A stretch of 7,862 bases of DNA from Acidobacteriota bacterium (GCA_003222555.1 QHWL01000229.1:1904-9765), one strand, 5' to 3'; positions 1-7,632 are shown, counted from the stretch's first letter. The notes: generated by a model not told the origin, from the letters alone. Made by a program: numbers and translations.

Positions 1-230
1 ACCACGTGCTCGAGCTGTCGCGCCTGCTCGATGAGCGCTTCATTTAGTCGCGGGTGAGCGTGCCCGTGGATGTTCACCCACCACGACGAGATCCCGTCCA
101 GCAGCCGCCGCCCATCTTCGGTGTACAGGTAGACCCCCTCGCCTTTGACAATCGGCAGCGGAGCGGGCGCCGTCTGCATTTGCGTGTAGGGATGCCAGAG
201 GCAGGCGCGATCCCGCTGAACTAAGTTCAT
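1..230 (-). CDS. bioA: BioA, adenosylmethionine-8-amino-7-oxononanoate aminotransferase (5' part only)
   Basis: This is the N-terminal 76 codons of the PLP-dependent aminotransferase that makes 7,8-diaminopelargonate (DAPA) from KAPA, with S-adenosylmethionine as amino donor; it acts in the cytosol. The gene is cut by the left window edge. The family signature is clear: LWHPYTQM at residues 11-18 (the conserved Tyr and Trp of the substrate pocket) and DGRRLLDGISSWWVNIHGH from residue 39, including the paired Trp of the active site at residues 50-51. The PLP lysine lies beyond the edge. The start is ATG at 228-230, with a weak GGTGAG about 10 nt upstream. It lies about 104 nt downstream of bioD, separated by a hairpin repeat, so it may be expressed at a different level from bioB-F-D. 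The family call rests on conserved motifs and is strongly supported by the biotin neighbours. Confidence 0.95.
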   Translation of the reverse strand, partial: MNLVQRDRACLWHPYTQMQTAPAPLPIVKGEGVYLYTEDGRRLLDGISSWWVNIHGHAHPRLNEALIEQARQLEHV

Positions 231-250
231 CGACGTTTCACTCACCGTCA

Positions 251-328
251 CACGGTCCTGGCGGGATTCGGGATTTGGGATTTGGGATTTGGCCGAATCC
301 CGAGTCCCGAATCCCGCCAGGTACCGTG
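251..328. repeat. Inverted repeat with GGGATTT tandem units between bioD and bioA
   Basis: The arms at 258-273 (CTGGCGGGATTCGGGA) and 305-320 are perfect 16-bp reverse complements. The match extends outward (CACGGT at 251-256 against ACCGTG at 323-328) if one base is allowed to bulge. Between the arms, the left half carries 7-bp GGGATTC/GGGATTT units. On the plus strand four GGG runs (263-265, 270-272, 277-279, 284-286) are spaced by 4-nt loops, which fits the canonical G-quadruplex pattern. On the bio transcript this would fold into a long hairpin. No U-tract follows it, so it does not look like an intrinsic terminator. A role in mRNA processing or partial attenuation before bioA is possible but is inference. 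Confidence 0.85.
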
Positions 329-334
329 CGCCAG

Positions 335-987
335 TCATCGTAACAGCTCCAGCAGTTGGCACTGCCGATCGAGCTCGGTCTCGGCCCACTTCGCCAGCCG
401 CTCCGCCGTCAGCGGATCGAAGTACGGCATCTCACCGAGCACAACGACGTCGCCGTACCGCTCTTCTCGGCATTCCGGTCGCCCACCATCACAACGCCAG
501 CAACGCAAAGCGCACGCCGACGCAGCGCTTCGATCGTCAGCAGCGTGTGGTTGATGGTGCCGAGCGTCGTCTTTGCAACGACGACGACCGGCAAGCCCAG
601 ACGGACCATCAAGTCGGCGATCGTCTCCGACTCGTTGACCGGCACAAGGGTGCCCCCGGCGCCCTCGACGATCCAGCACGATGAGTTGGCCTCGGCCAGC
701 AGGGAATCCACAAGCGGCTGCAGGCAGATCGTGCACGCACTCAATCGCGCGGCCAGATGCGGCGAGACGGGAAAGGGCAGACGCACGCCCGACGACAGCA
801 CGTCAGCGGGCCCGCACCGGCCGAGCCGGCCGACTTCGGCCGTGTCATCGTCCTGCTCGATGCCGGTCTGGATCGGCTTCCAATAGCGCAGCGGCACCTC
901 GGCACGGTAACGATGCAGGAGCGCGGCGGCTACCACCGTCTTCCCGACGCCCGTGCCGGTACCGGTCACGAACAGACCGCGGAGCAC
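335..987 (-). CDS. bioD: BioD, dethiobiotin synthetase, with an apparent frameshift near the 3' end
   Basis: This ATP-dependent dethiobiotin synthetase closes the ureido ring of DAPA with CO2. The P-loop GTGTGVGKT lies at residues 9-17, WKPIQTG with Lys37 at 36-42, and EGAGGTLVPVNE at 108-119. LGTINHTLLT at 142-151 and GVVMVGDRNAE at 164-174 match the nucleotide-binding end of the family. After residue 174 the frame runs into a stop at 409. The expected continuation (ERYGDVVVLGEMP, then YFDPLTAERLAKWAE) is in another frame and ends at 335. The break is at about 463-466 and equals one missing base modulo 3. About four residues normally found here also seem absent, so a deletion near 13 nt is possible. 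Rejoined, the protein has about 217 residues, normal for BioD. The start is GTG at 985-987, inside the end of bioF (22-nt overlap). An assembly error and a real mutation both remain possible. Confidence 0.9.
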
Positions 988-2129
988 CGTGCGGACTCTC
1001 TCACCGCGGCGGCGAGCGCGGCGGCGAAGCTGCGAATCGTCGCCTCGGCGAGGCCGACGTTCACGGAAATCCGGAGGCGGGCCGTCCCCGGCGCCACGGT
1101 GGGCGGACGAATGGCGCGGACGTCGAAGCCTTGCGATTGCAGTGACTGAGCCACCGCGAGAGCTCGCCCATTGTCCCCCAGCGCCACGGGGACGATCTGA
1201 GACGAGCCCGGCGGGACCGCGACGCCTTCACTGGAGAGCTGCCCGCGAAGGTCGCGCGACACGCGCATCAGCTGCGCGCGGCGTTCCGGCTCGCTGGCCA
1301 CGATGGCCAGGCTGGCCGCCAGCGCGGCGGCCAGCGACGGCGGCGGCGCGGTGGAGAACACGAAAGGCCGTCCACGCTGGACGAGGTACTCGATCGCCCA
1401 TGAGGGACCGGCGACAAAGGCGCCGCCGACGCCCAGCGCCTTCCCGGCCGTGTTGATCGAGACCAATACGTCCCGGGCGATCCCTTGCGCCTCGATCAAG
1501 CCGCTCCCGCGCGCGCCGTAAATGCCGACGGCGTGGGCCTCGTCCACGATGAGGGCGGCGCCCACGGTGCGACAAAGCGTCGCATATTCGACGAGCGGCG
1601 CGACATCGCCTTCCATGCTGAAAAGCGACTCGGTGACGACAAACATCTGCCCGCCGGCGCGATGCTGCGCGAGGAGGCGCGCGAGCGCCTCGACGTCGTT
1701 GTGCGGAAACACCACACGCCGCGCGCCGGACAGGCGGATGCCGTCGATGAGGCTGGCGTGATTCCGCTCGTCCGAGAGAATGACATCACCCTTCTCGGGA
1801 AACGTCGTGAGCACAGCGATGTTTGCGAGGTAGCCGCTGGAAAAATAGAGGGCGCGGTCGGTCTGCTTGAGCTCGGCGAACGTCTGCTCCACCGCAGAAA
1901 AACTCTCGCGGTGCCCTCGCAGCAGCCGGGAGCCGGTGCTGCCGCATCCCTCGCGTCTGATGGCTTCAATCATCCGCTCCTTGAGCAAGGGATGCTTCGA
2001 CAGCGCCAGGTAATCATTCGATGAGAAGTCGATGCCGTGCGGCGAGCGGAGCGTTCGCAGGAGCTCGGCCCCGGCGAGCGCATTCACACGCGCCCGGACG
2101 CGCGCCTCGAGCGACTCACTCGTGAGCAT
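966..2129 (-). CDS. bioF: BioF, 8-amino-7-oxononanoate synthase
   Basis: This PLP-dependent alpha-oxoamine synthase condenses L-alanine with a pimeloyl thioester to give KAPA, the first committed step of the late biotin pathway. The product has 387 residues, the usual family length. Visible signatures are [13 protein letters not shown] (35-47), [10 protein letters not shown] (63-72), the cofactor-stacking His124 in [21 protein letters not shown] (195-205) with the Asp196 and His199 that contact PLP, and [13 protein letters not shown] (226-238) with the Schiff-base Lys230. The C-terminal RLRISVN (351-357) is also typical. The frame is open upstream to 2204, but those extra 25 residues are low-complexity and lie within bioB. 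I chose ATG at 2127-2129, where family homology begins. This overlaps the end of bioB by 14 nt and has no clear Shine-Dalgarno sequence, which points to coupling with bioB translation. Confidence 0.96.
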   Translation of the reverse strand: MLTSESLEARVRARVNALAGAELLRTLRSPHGIDFSSNDYLALSKHPLLKERMIEAIRREGCGSTGSRLLRGHRESFSAVEQTFAELKQTDRALYFSSGYLANIAVLTTFPEKGDVILSDERNHASLIDGIRLSGARRVVFPHNDVEALARLLAQHRAGGQMFVVTESLFSMEGDVAPLVEYATLCRTVGAALIVDEAHAVGIYGARGSGLIEAQGIARDVLVSINTAGKALGVGGAFVAGPSWAIEYLVQRGRPFVFSTAPPPSLAAALAASLAIVASEPERRAQLMRVSRDLRGQLSSEGVAVPPGSSQIVPVALGDNGRALAVAQSLQSQGFDVRAIRPPTVAPGTARLRISVNVGLAEATIRSFAAALAAAVRESARCSAVCS

Positions 2130-3120
2130 ACGTCGGCGCGGGCGGCACGGTGCCCTCCGTCTGCAACCGGACGCCGAGACGCTCAAACAGCCGGCGATCG
2201 GCATCGACCTCGGGATTGGGCGTCGTCAGCAGCTTCTCCCCAAGGAACACGGAGTTCGCGCCTGCGAGGAAACAAAGGGTCTGTGCCTCGTCGGACAACG
2301 AAAGGCGGCCCGCGCTGAGACGAACCATCGAGGCGGGCATGAGCAGGCGTGCGGTCGCGATGACGCGCACGAGCTCCATCGGATCGACGGGCGGCCGCTC
2401 GGCGAGGGGCGTGCCCGCCACACGGACCAGCAGGTTCACCGGCACGCTTTCCGGATGCGGATCGAACATCGACAGCTGCTGGAGCAGCCGCCAGCGGGCG
2501 GGCCGGTCTTCACCGAGGCCGATGATGCCGCCGCAGCACACCGTGATGCCGGCCTTTCGGACGCGCGCGATGGTCTGAAGACGATCGTCATACGTGCGGG
2601 TGGTGATAATCCTGCCGTAGAACTCTGGCGAGGTGTCGAGATTGTGATTGTACGCGGTCAATCCAGCGTCTGCGAGCGCGTTCGCCTGGTCCTCGGTGAG
2701 CATTCCCAGCGTGCAGCACGCCTCCAGGCCGAGCGCGCGCACGCCGCGCACCATCTCGAGCACCCGTTCGAACTGCGGCCCGTGCGGGACGTCGCGCCAC
2801 GCGGCGCCCATGCAGAACCGCGTCGCGCCTTGGTCGCGCGCCTGCCGGGCGGCTGCCACGGTCTCATCGACATTCAAGAGCTCGCCGCGCGCGACGCCGG
2901 TGCTGTAGCGGGCCGACTGCGGGCAGTAAGCGCAGTCTTCAGGGCATCCGCCGGCCTTCACGTTGAGCAGGACGCATCCTTGTACTACGTTCGGGCGGTG
3001 ATGGGCGCGATGGACGAGCTGCGCCCGAAAGATCAGGTCGAGCAACGGCGCCGTGTAGATTTCTTCAATTTCTCCGATCGCCCAATCGTGGCGCGGCTGA
3101 GTGGCATCGGCTGTGACCAT
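2116..3120 (-). CDS. bioB: BioB, biotin synthase (radical SAM)
   Basis: This enzyme inserts sulfur into dethiobiotin to make biotin, using a radical-SAM [4Fe-4S] cluster and a sacrificial [2Fe-2S] cluster. With ATG at 3118-3120 the protein has 334 residues. The radical-SAM CxxxCxxC is in [12 protein letters not shown] (Cys59, 63, 66). The expected [2Fe-2S] ligands are all present: Cys103 in RFCMGAAW, Cys135 in LEACCTLG, Cys195 in [12 protein letters not shown], and Arg267 in [20 protein letters not shown] and the C-terminal [18 protein letters not shown] are also characteristic, so the enzyme looks intact. A GTG nine bases upstream (3129) is an alternative start, and neither has a good Shine-Dalgarno sequence. 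It is the first gene of the bioB-F-D(-A) operon and is divergent from the small plus-strand gene at 3189. Confidence 0.97.
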   Translation of the reverse strand: MVTADATQPRHDWAIGEIEEIYTAPLLDLIFRAQLVHRAHHRPNVVQGCVLLNVKAGGCPEDCAYCPQSARYSTGVARGELLNVDETVAAARQARDQGATRFCMGAAWRDVPHGPQFERVLEMVRGVRALGLEACCTLGMLTEDQANALADAGLTAYNHNLDTSPEFYGRIITTRTYDDRLQTIARVRKAGITVCCGGIIGLGEDRPARWRLLQQLSMFDPHPESVPVNLLVRVAGTPLAERPPVDPMELVRVIATARLLMPASMVRLSAGRLSLSDEAQTLCFLAGANSVFLGEKLLTTPNPEVDADRRLFERLGVRLQTEGTVPPAPTYAHE

Positions 3121-3178
3121 CGTGCCCACAATGTTACTCGCTAACGCCCGGCCTCCAAACGGCCGAAACGTCTCGCAT

Positions 3179-3185
3179 AGGAGGT
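3179..3185 (+). promoter_or_regulatory. Shine-Dalgarno sequence of the small plus-strand gene
   Basis: AGGAGGT is a full match to the anti-Shine-Dalgarno core and sits just ahead of the GTG at 3189. It fixes the start of the 70-residue protein, because no other start codon lies in frame near it. Confidence 0.7.
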
Positions 3186-3188
3186 CGC

Positions 3189-3401
3189 GTGTTCTGGTGG
3201 TTTGAGCGCAACGGCGAATTCATGCGCTGCGAGGCCCACGACGCGCCCGGCGGCGGCTACGAGCTCGTGGTCACCCATGCCGACGGCGCAGATCGAGTCG
3301 AGCGGTTCGAAGACTCGTCGGACCTGGCGAAACGCCAAACGGAGCTCGAACGCGATCTCATCGCTGAAGGCTGGACAGGACCGCACGGTTGGAACCTGTA
3401 G
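3189..3401 (+). CDS. Conserved-looking small protein of unknown function (70 aa)
   Basis: I do not recognise a named family. The start is GTG at 3189, preceded by a perfect AGGAGGT at 3179-3185; the spacing is short (about 4 nt), but this is the best ribosome-binding site in the left half of the window. The protein opens with an aromatic [10 protein letters not shown], has a [13 protein letters not shown] turn, then a charged stretch likely to be helical ([18 protein letters not shown]) and ends in [10 protein letters not shown]. No signal peptide or membrane segment is seen, so it is probably a small soluble cytosolic protein. It is transcribed away from bioB, with only 68 nt between the two start codons, so the two may share a regulatory region. 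A link to biotin is not shown. Strong translation signals and sensible composition argue for a real gene. Confidence 0.72.
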   Translation: MFWWFERNGEFMRCEAHDAPGGGYELVVTHADGADRVERFEDSSDLAKRQTELERDLIAEGWTGPHGWNL

Positions 3402-3432
3402 TCCCTCCTGGACCGGGTCGCGGGACGGTTTT

Positions 3433-3521
3433 ATCACGAAGTCACGAAGCTCACGAAGGCACACGAAGATCTGTACTTTAAGACATTTCGTGAATCTTCG
3501 TGTGCTTCGTGTCTTCGTGAT
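3433..3521. repeat. Long imperfect palindrome of CACGAAG units in the convergent spacer
   Basis: The left arm (3433-3470) is built of CACGAAG units. The right arm (3494-3521) is built of their complement, CTTCGTG. Aligned as an inverted repeat, 27 of 28 bases of the right arm match the left arm, with one extra 10-nt unit (CTCACGAAGG) in the left arm at 3450-3459. The loop is about 23 nt and holds a further TTTCGTGA. The element sits between the 3' ends of two convergent genes (3401 and 3574). It could form a strong hairpin in either transcript and act as a bidirectional transcript end or an mRNA-stability structure, or it may be a dispersed REP/MITE-like element. These roles are inference. 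The rest of the 172-nt spacer shows nothing else. Confidence 0.85.
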
Positions 3522-3573
3522 GAAAAGACTTCCTCGCCGCGGCTGTCCCACCGGGCTCTGCGCCTCAACGCGA

Positions 3574-4779
3574 CTAAAACGCCAGACCGAGCGTGAGCGT
3601 CAGGGGAATCTTGATGGATGCGTTCGAAGTAAAGATGTTGCCGTTCGAGTAGTGCTTGATGCCGATCTCGGCGTTCATCCGGTGCGTTTTGCCGAAAAAC
3701 GCGCCGACGCCCATGAAATCCTGGAATGTGAAGCGTTCGCCCGTTTTTCGGCCGTCTATCACCGCCCGGCTTACGTAGGTCGGCCCCGCGAGCGAGTAAT
3801 TGAAATACAGGTCGGCGGGTCGGGTGCGGGCCAGAAAAAGCCTGAAGAGCGGATACGCAGAGAGCGTGCGGAAGATTTCCCGATTCCCGTTGCTGTTCCA
3901 GTACGACGCACTCGCGCCGAGATCGAATGCGAATCGCTTCTTCGTATGGAACAGGTTGCGCTCGTAATCGAGCGTGAAGCCCCGCCTTGCTTCCACGTTG
4001 CCGCCCCAAAAAATAGGCAACCTGCGCGAGAAGAAGGTGTTGACGCCGTAAGCCAGCAGGTTCGTCGTGTAGGCCAGCCGAACGATGTTTGCGGGAAACA
4101 CGAATCCGGCCCGCCGGTTGTCTTCGACCGTGGCGGCCGACAGCGGCCGCGTGTGATATCGAATCCCAGTCGTGAACAGCCGAGCGGACGGCTGGGTGAA
4201 CGACTGGCGGCCCGGCGAATACATTGCGCCGAGTATGACATCGGTGTTCGGCGTCACATGGTAGGCAAGGCCGGCGCCCAGGAGTCCGGCCGCATAGTGC
4301 GCGCTTTGCAGCGCCGTCGCTCCGTTGATCTCGAACCCGGACCGGCTCGTGACGCCCAATCCGCCTTCGCCGTACGCGGATACGCGAGCGTTCACCGGCA
4401 CGTCCCAGACCACCGTGACGCCTGCGTAGGCCGTCGAGATTCGCTGGGTCGCTGCATTTCCATTGACATTGTCGTAAGCAACGAATCGGACCGGACGCAT
4501 GTAAGTGACCTGGGCCGACACGTGCTTGGTGATGTGATGACCGAAGAGATCGACGCGGACGGCGAGGCGCGGAACGTCAACCGACTCGACCTGAAATCCC
4601 GGCTCAAGCTGTCGCCCGGAGAACAGGTAGCCGATCGATCCGACATCGATGGTGAAGTACGAGTTGGTCAGGAACGCGGGGTACTGCGTCCGCGTGTCTT
4701 CGGGGGTCGCCTCCTGGGCGGATGCGCAGGTCACCATGCACACGATGACTCCGCCAGTGAGCCCGCTACACCGTCTCAT
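3574..4779 (-). CDS. Outer-membrane beta-barrel protein with a C-terminal PagL-like (lipid A deacylase family) domain
   Basis: The protein has 401 residues. A signal peptide is visible (RRC, a hydrophobic core around residues 7-18, and likely cleavage near CASA-QEA at 22). The protein ends in Phe, as outer-membrane barrels do. Residues 40-210 are rich in alternating beta-strand segments with Gly and aromatic residues (for example SAYGEGGLGVTSRSGFEING), like an OmpA-type barrel. Residues 230-401 resemble the PagL/acyloxyacyl hydrolase family, which removes the 3-O acyl chain of lipid A. The key match is IKHYSNGNIF, giving His376, Ser378 and Asn379. The Glu that completes the Pseudomonas PagL triad, about 12 residues after the Ser, is not seen; Lys is near that place. 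Activity is therefore uncertain. The start is ATG at 4779 rather than the TTG just before it. The gene lies 42 nt after the TonB receptor gene in the same direction. Confidence 0.7.
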   Translation of the reverse strand: MRRCSGLTGGVIVCMVTCASAQEATPEDTRTQYPAFLTNSYFTIDVGSIGYLFSGRQLEPGFQVESVDVPRLAVRVDLFGHHITKHVSAQVTYMRPVRFVAYDNVNGNAATQRISTAYAGVTVVWDVPVNARVSAYGEGGLGVTSRSGFEINGATALQSAHYAAGLLGAGLAYHVTPNTDVILGAMYSPGRQSFTQPSARLFTTGIRYHTRPLSAATVEDNRRAGFVFPANIVRLAYTTNLLAYGVNTFFSRRLPIFWGGNVEARRGFTLDYERNLFHTKKRFAFDLGASASYWNSNGNREIFRTLSAYPLFRLFLARTRPADLYFNYSLAGPTYVSRAVIDGRKTGERFTFQDFMGVGAFFGKTHRMNAEIGIKHYSNGNIFTSNASIKIPLTLTLGLAF

Positions 4780-4821
4780 CAACAGATGCCCTATTCTACC
4801 AAAGCAAGACGCGTGGCGTGG

Positions 4822-7151
4822 CTAGAATGTCACGCGCACGCCCAATAGCGCCGTGCGCGGCGGCTGTAACGCGCTCGGTGTGCGAAACGTCGGCCCGCTG
4901 ACGACGTGCTCGCTGACTTCCTTGCCGAGATTTGGCACATTGTACACGTCGACAACGGTGACTACTTCGGCGCGCCCTGTTGCGAAGACCTTCTGCACGC
5001 GGATATCGAGGGTTCCGGTATAGGTGAACGCCGACCCGCCGTTCGCATAAGAGCGTACGGCGGTCGGTCCTTGTACGAGATCCTGAGCGATGACCAGGCG
5101 CGCGAACGGTTGGCCGTCCTGATAGCGGGCAATTGCGCCCAGGCGGATGCGCCAGGGGAACCGGTAGATGCCCGCGATTTTCACGACGTGCGAGCGGTCC
5201 TGAAAGAGTTGGCCGCGCACCGCCGTCGCGGCGTTCGGATCGATGAAAAGGTTGCCGAGGACGTCTTGATCGTTCTCTGTCGGCAAAAAGCCAACGGCGG
5301 CCGCGGGCCCTCGCGCCCACTCCGCCGAGCAGCATGAAACGGTCGGTTGACGCTCGAACGGTGGCCTCGAGGCCCCAAGATCTCGCGGGATCGCCGACCT
5401 GATTCGTCAACAGGTACCGATCGCGTCCATAGCTGTTGGGCGGCCGATTGTAGACGGTTACCTGGGGCCCACCGAAGGGACTTCCCGGCAGGAAGCTCGG
5501 ATCCGCCACCCGGAACGCGGCGTACTCCGACGAGGCCACGCCCACGTCGAGCAACCCAAGGAGCGGCTGTTCGCGCTTCGTGATGCGCGCCAGTTCCAGC
5601 TGCAGCCCCGGGTTCGGACGCGACACGAGGGCGAGAACCAGTTCATCGGTGGTGGGCCGCTGCAGGTGCGGATCGATTTGAGTCAACATGGCGTTGCCGC
5701 CTGTGCCTGGTCCGACGCGCGCGATCAGGGCACCGATCGACGTGCCATTCCACACCGAGACATCCGCGACAGGAGCGGCCGCATCCCCAATCGCCAGCAC
5801 GTTCAGAGGGAGCTGATACGCCGTTCGCCGGTAGCTCGCGAGCAGCGCGAGACCGGCGGTGTCGACGATTTGCCAACGCAGCATTGTGCGCGGCAGCCAG
5901 GTCGTCCATTGAATGCCGCGCGCTGCTGCGCCCGCCGCGCCGGTCACAGCGTCAAGCCGAACGCCCGCATCAAAGGCGAGGCGCCGGAATGTCAAATGTT
6001 GGTTTCCATGCACCGCCAGCGTCGTAAGGTGTCGAAGGTCGGCCCCGTCGCCCCGGCGCAGCGTCCACATGCGTGCCGGCATCCCGTTGACCAGCTCGGC
6101 AATCTGCTGGATGCCTGTTGGCGCGACGCGTATGCGAGCGCCTTCGAGATCGATTCGCCGCGGGAGCCACGCGCGCGCCGAACACCCAGCGTCGCGCGGC
6201 GCCGGCACCCTCATCGATCAAATCCGACACCGGATCGCTCGCGAGGCTGTCCACGACACGCGTGGACGTCGTGGGTACAGTTCGCCGGCGCTCGGTGTAG
6301 CCGCCGAACACTCGCCACGCCAGCCGCATAACGCTTCGCCGTTCCCAGGTGGACTGCACGTGTACCGCTGTGTCCGTGAATGCGCCCGTTGTCGCCCGCT
6401 GTCCCCAGCCTAGCGCTCGGACTTCGTCCGATGGGCTCGCGGTAAGGACGAGGTGCCCGAATCCGGACGCGACCCGATCGTCCGTCGCGCTCGCGCTCGG
6501 CGCTGCCACGTGCGACAGTCCCCGCCACGATCCGGCGGCGACCAGGCCGAGTCGATCGGTGACGGGGCCGCTCATCAGGACATCTCCGTCCCGCCAGCCG
6601 CGCAAGCGATCGACAACAGGCACCAGACCGGTGGCCTCCGACACTAGGGGTGGCCCTGACAGCGATCCTTCGACTGCGCGGAACCATTTCGTTCCGGGCC
6701 GCTGCGGTTCCAGCGTCATCGACAGGGCAGGGGCGTTCTCATCGACTGCCATCGCACCAGTGACAGTCGTGATCCGTTCCCACACCGGCAAAACCGGTAG
6801 CAAGAGTGGCGTTCCGCCCGCGCGTGGGTCGGTGATCGCAATGTCGCCGATCCGAAACTGTGTTTGGGACCACGAGTTGAGAAACGCGCCGAATTGCGGC
6901 GCAGTGGCGCCGCTGAGGACACCGGACGCGAAGCGGTTGCCGATCGCTTCAGGTTGGATGGTCTCCAGGACAGCGAAGGGACTGTTGCTCGTCGGCAAGT
7001 CCCGCACGACATCGGCGGTGAGCGTCGATCCGAGCAACGGCTGTTCCGGGAGAGCCGTTGTTTGTCCGGTGGCCGATGACGATACCGCCATGGTCGCCAA
7101 CGCGAGGAAGCCCCGCCTTATCCACCCACGCACGCAGTCTTCCCAGGTCAT
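4822..7151 (-). pseudogene. TonB-dependent receptor, Oar-like, interrupted by two apparent frameshifts
   Basis: Three consecutive frames join into one outer-membrane receptor of about 776 codons. Segment 1 (7151 to about 6170) has an N-terminal export signal (RRGFLALATMAVSSSATGQ), then a plug-like region (DVVRDLPTSNSPFAVLETIQ, later FRIGDIAITDP and PVWERITTVTGAM). Segment 2 (about 6170 to 5320) is barrel strands. Segment 3 (about 5320 to 4822) has LGNLFIDPNAA, IARYQDGQPFARLV, TGTLDIRVQKVF and VDVYNVPN, and ends QPPRTALLGVRVTF; this is the C-terminus of Oar-like receptors with a terminal Phe. The breaks lie at about 6150-6185 and 5284-5325, and each equals one extra base modulo 3. A short T5 run at about 5285-5289 is one candidate slip site for the second. 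Such receptors import large nutrients, but the substrate cannot be told. No carboxypeptidase-like repeat precedes the plug, and I see no clear TonB box. It may be decayed, or intact with sequencing errors. Confidence 0.8.
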
Positions 7152-7171
7152 CACCAGGGATGGGCCTGGGA
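7141..7171 (-). repeat. Small inverted repeat over the receptor start codon
   Basis: TCCCAGG at 7141-7147 and CCTGGGA at 7165-7171 are perfect 7-bp reverse complements around a 17-nt loop that holds the receptor ATG (7149-7151). In the mRNA this hairpin would cover the start site and lies right after the DUF6526 stop at 7172. It could limit reinitiation, but seven pairs may also arise by chance in GC-rich DNA. Confidence 0.4.
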
Positions 7172-7606
7172 TTAGGTGCGATCCCAGTCGGGCACCCAGT
7201 TCTTGATCGCCTTCTTGATTTGATCGCTGGAGAGTTGTTCGCGATCCGCGCGCTCGAGCAGCGCCGGCAGCTCGGCATCGGAAGCAAACCGAAGCGCCAC
7301 GATCTGCCGCGTCGACAGCCGGCCGAGCGCCGCTTGCTGGGGCGGCGGCAGGAGCGTCGCGCACCGTGTCCTCATTTCCAGCTTGATGATGCGGTCCTGC
7401 AGCCTGATCGTGTACGAGCGGCTGATCTGCAGCAGCACCAGGTCGGCCGCGGCGAGACAGATCAGACCGACGCCGAACATCACGCTGCCGCCGATCTTCA
7501 GCCAGCGCAGCGCGAACGCGACAAGCGACAGGAGCACGAGGAAAAAGCCGATCGCGGTGAGTTTGGGGTTGTGCCTGTGGTTTTCGTAGGTTTGCGTTGC
7601 TGCCAT
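7172..7606 (-). CDS. DUF6526-like two-helix membrane protein
   Basis: This is a 144-residue protein of unknown function. Two hydrophobic segments are seen, at about residues 17-34 (LTAIGFFLVLLSLVAFAL) and 40-60 (rich in Gly, Val and Leu). A cytosolic-type domain follows, with IRLQDRIIKLEMRTR (67-81), LLPP, and RLSTRQIVALRFASDAELP (96-114). It ends in a helix with QIKKAIKNWVPDW. The LEMR and RQIVALRFASDAELP blocks match what I recall of the DUF6526 family; I could not check this by search. The frame is open to 7654, but ATG at 7604-7606 has an ideal GAGGAG about 8 nt upstream and fits the family start. The stop lies 20 nt before the receptor start on the same strand, so the two may be co-transcribed. 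Confidence 0.85.
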   Translation of the reverse strand: MAATQTYENHRHNPKLTAIGFFLVLLSLVAFALRWLKIGGSVMFGVGLICLAAADLVLLQISRSYTIRLQDRIIKLEMRTRCATLLPPPQQAALGRLSTRQIVALRFASDAELPALLERADREQLSSDQIKKAIKNWVPDWDRT

Positions 7607-7613
7607 TTTGCTG

Positions 7614-7619
7614 CTCCTC
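7614..7619 (-). promoter_or_regulatory. Shine-Dalgarno sequence of the DUF6526-like gene
   Basis: On the minus strand GAGGAG lies about 8 nt before the ATG at 7606. This selects that start over the earlier in-frame GTG at 7654. Confidence 0.7.
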
Positions 7620-7632
7620 TGTAATTCAAGCG

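Noticed and set aside
251..328. Intrinsic transcription terminator after bioD
   Set aside because: The stem is strong, but no run of T follows it on the minus strand before bioA.
2032..3144. A 370-codon plus-strand open frame opposite bioB
   Set aside because: It is an antisense frame kept open by high GC. bioB on the other strand has every catalytic motif, and this frame has Arg/Ala/His-rich composition and no recognisable domain.
3131..3159. Minus-strand promoter TTTGGA-N17-TAACAT ahead of bioB
   Set aside because: The spacing is right, but it matches only 3 of 6 and 4 of 6 consensus bases. It would leave almost no leader, so it could be chance.
3121..3188. A biotin-repressor operator in the bioB upstream region
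   Set aside because: No BirA-type GTWAACC/GGTTWAC pair or BioR-like TTATMKATAA site is present. Only a tiny GTTA-N5-TAAC dyad (3133-3145) and a 5-bp CGGCC hairpin (3149-3165) are seen, which is too little to call.
3433..3521. CRISPR array
   Set aside because: The CACGAAG units are 7-11 nt, directly adjacent and arranged as an inverted repeat, with no spacers and no cas genes.
3202..4848. A 548-codon plus-strand open frame across the palindrome and the PagL-like gene
   Set aside because: It runs through the small gene in another frame, the repeat, and the antisense of a clear signal-peptide protein. It has no sensible start signal or domain.
5284..5325. Programmed ribosomal frameshifting in the receptor
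   Set aside because: There is a T5 run but no clear slippery heptamer with a downstream structure. A second, unrelated break near 6170 makes error or decay more likely.
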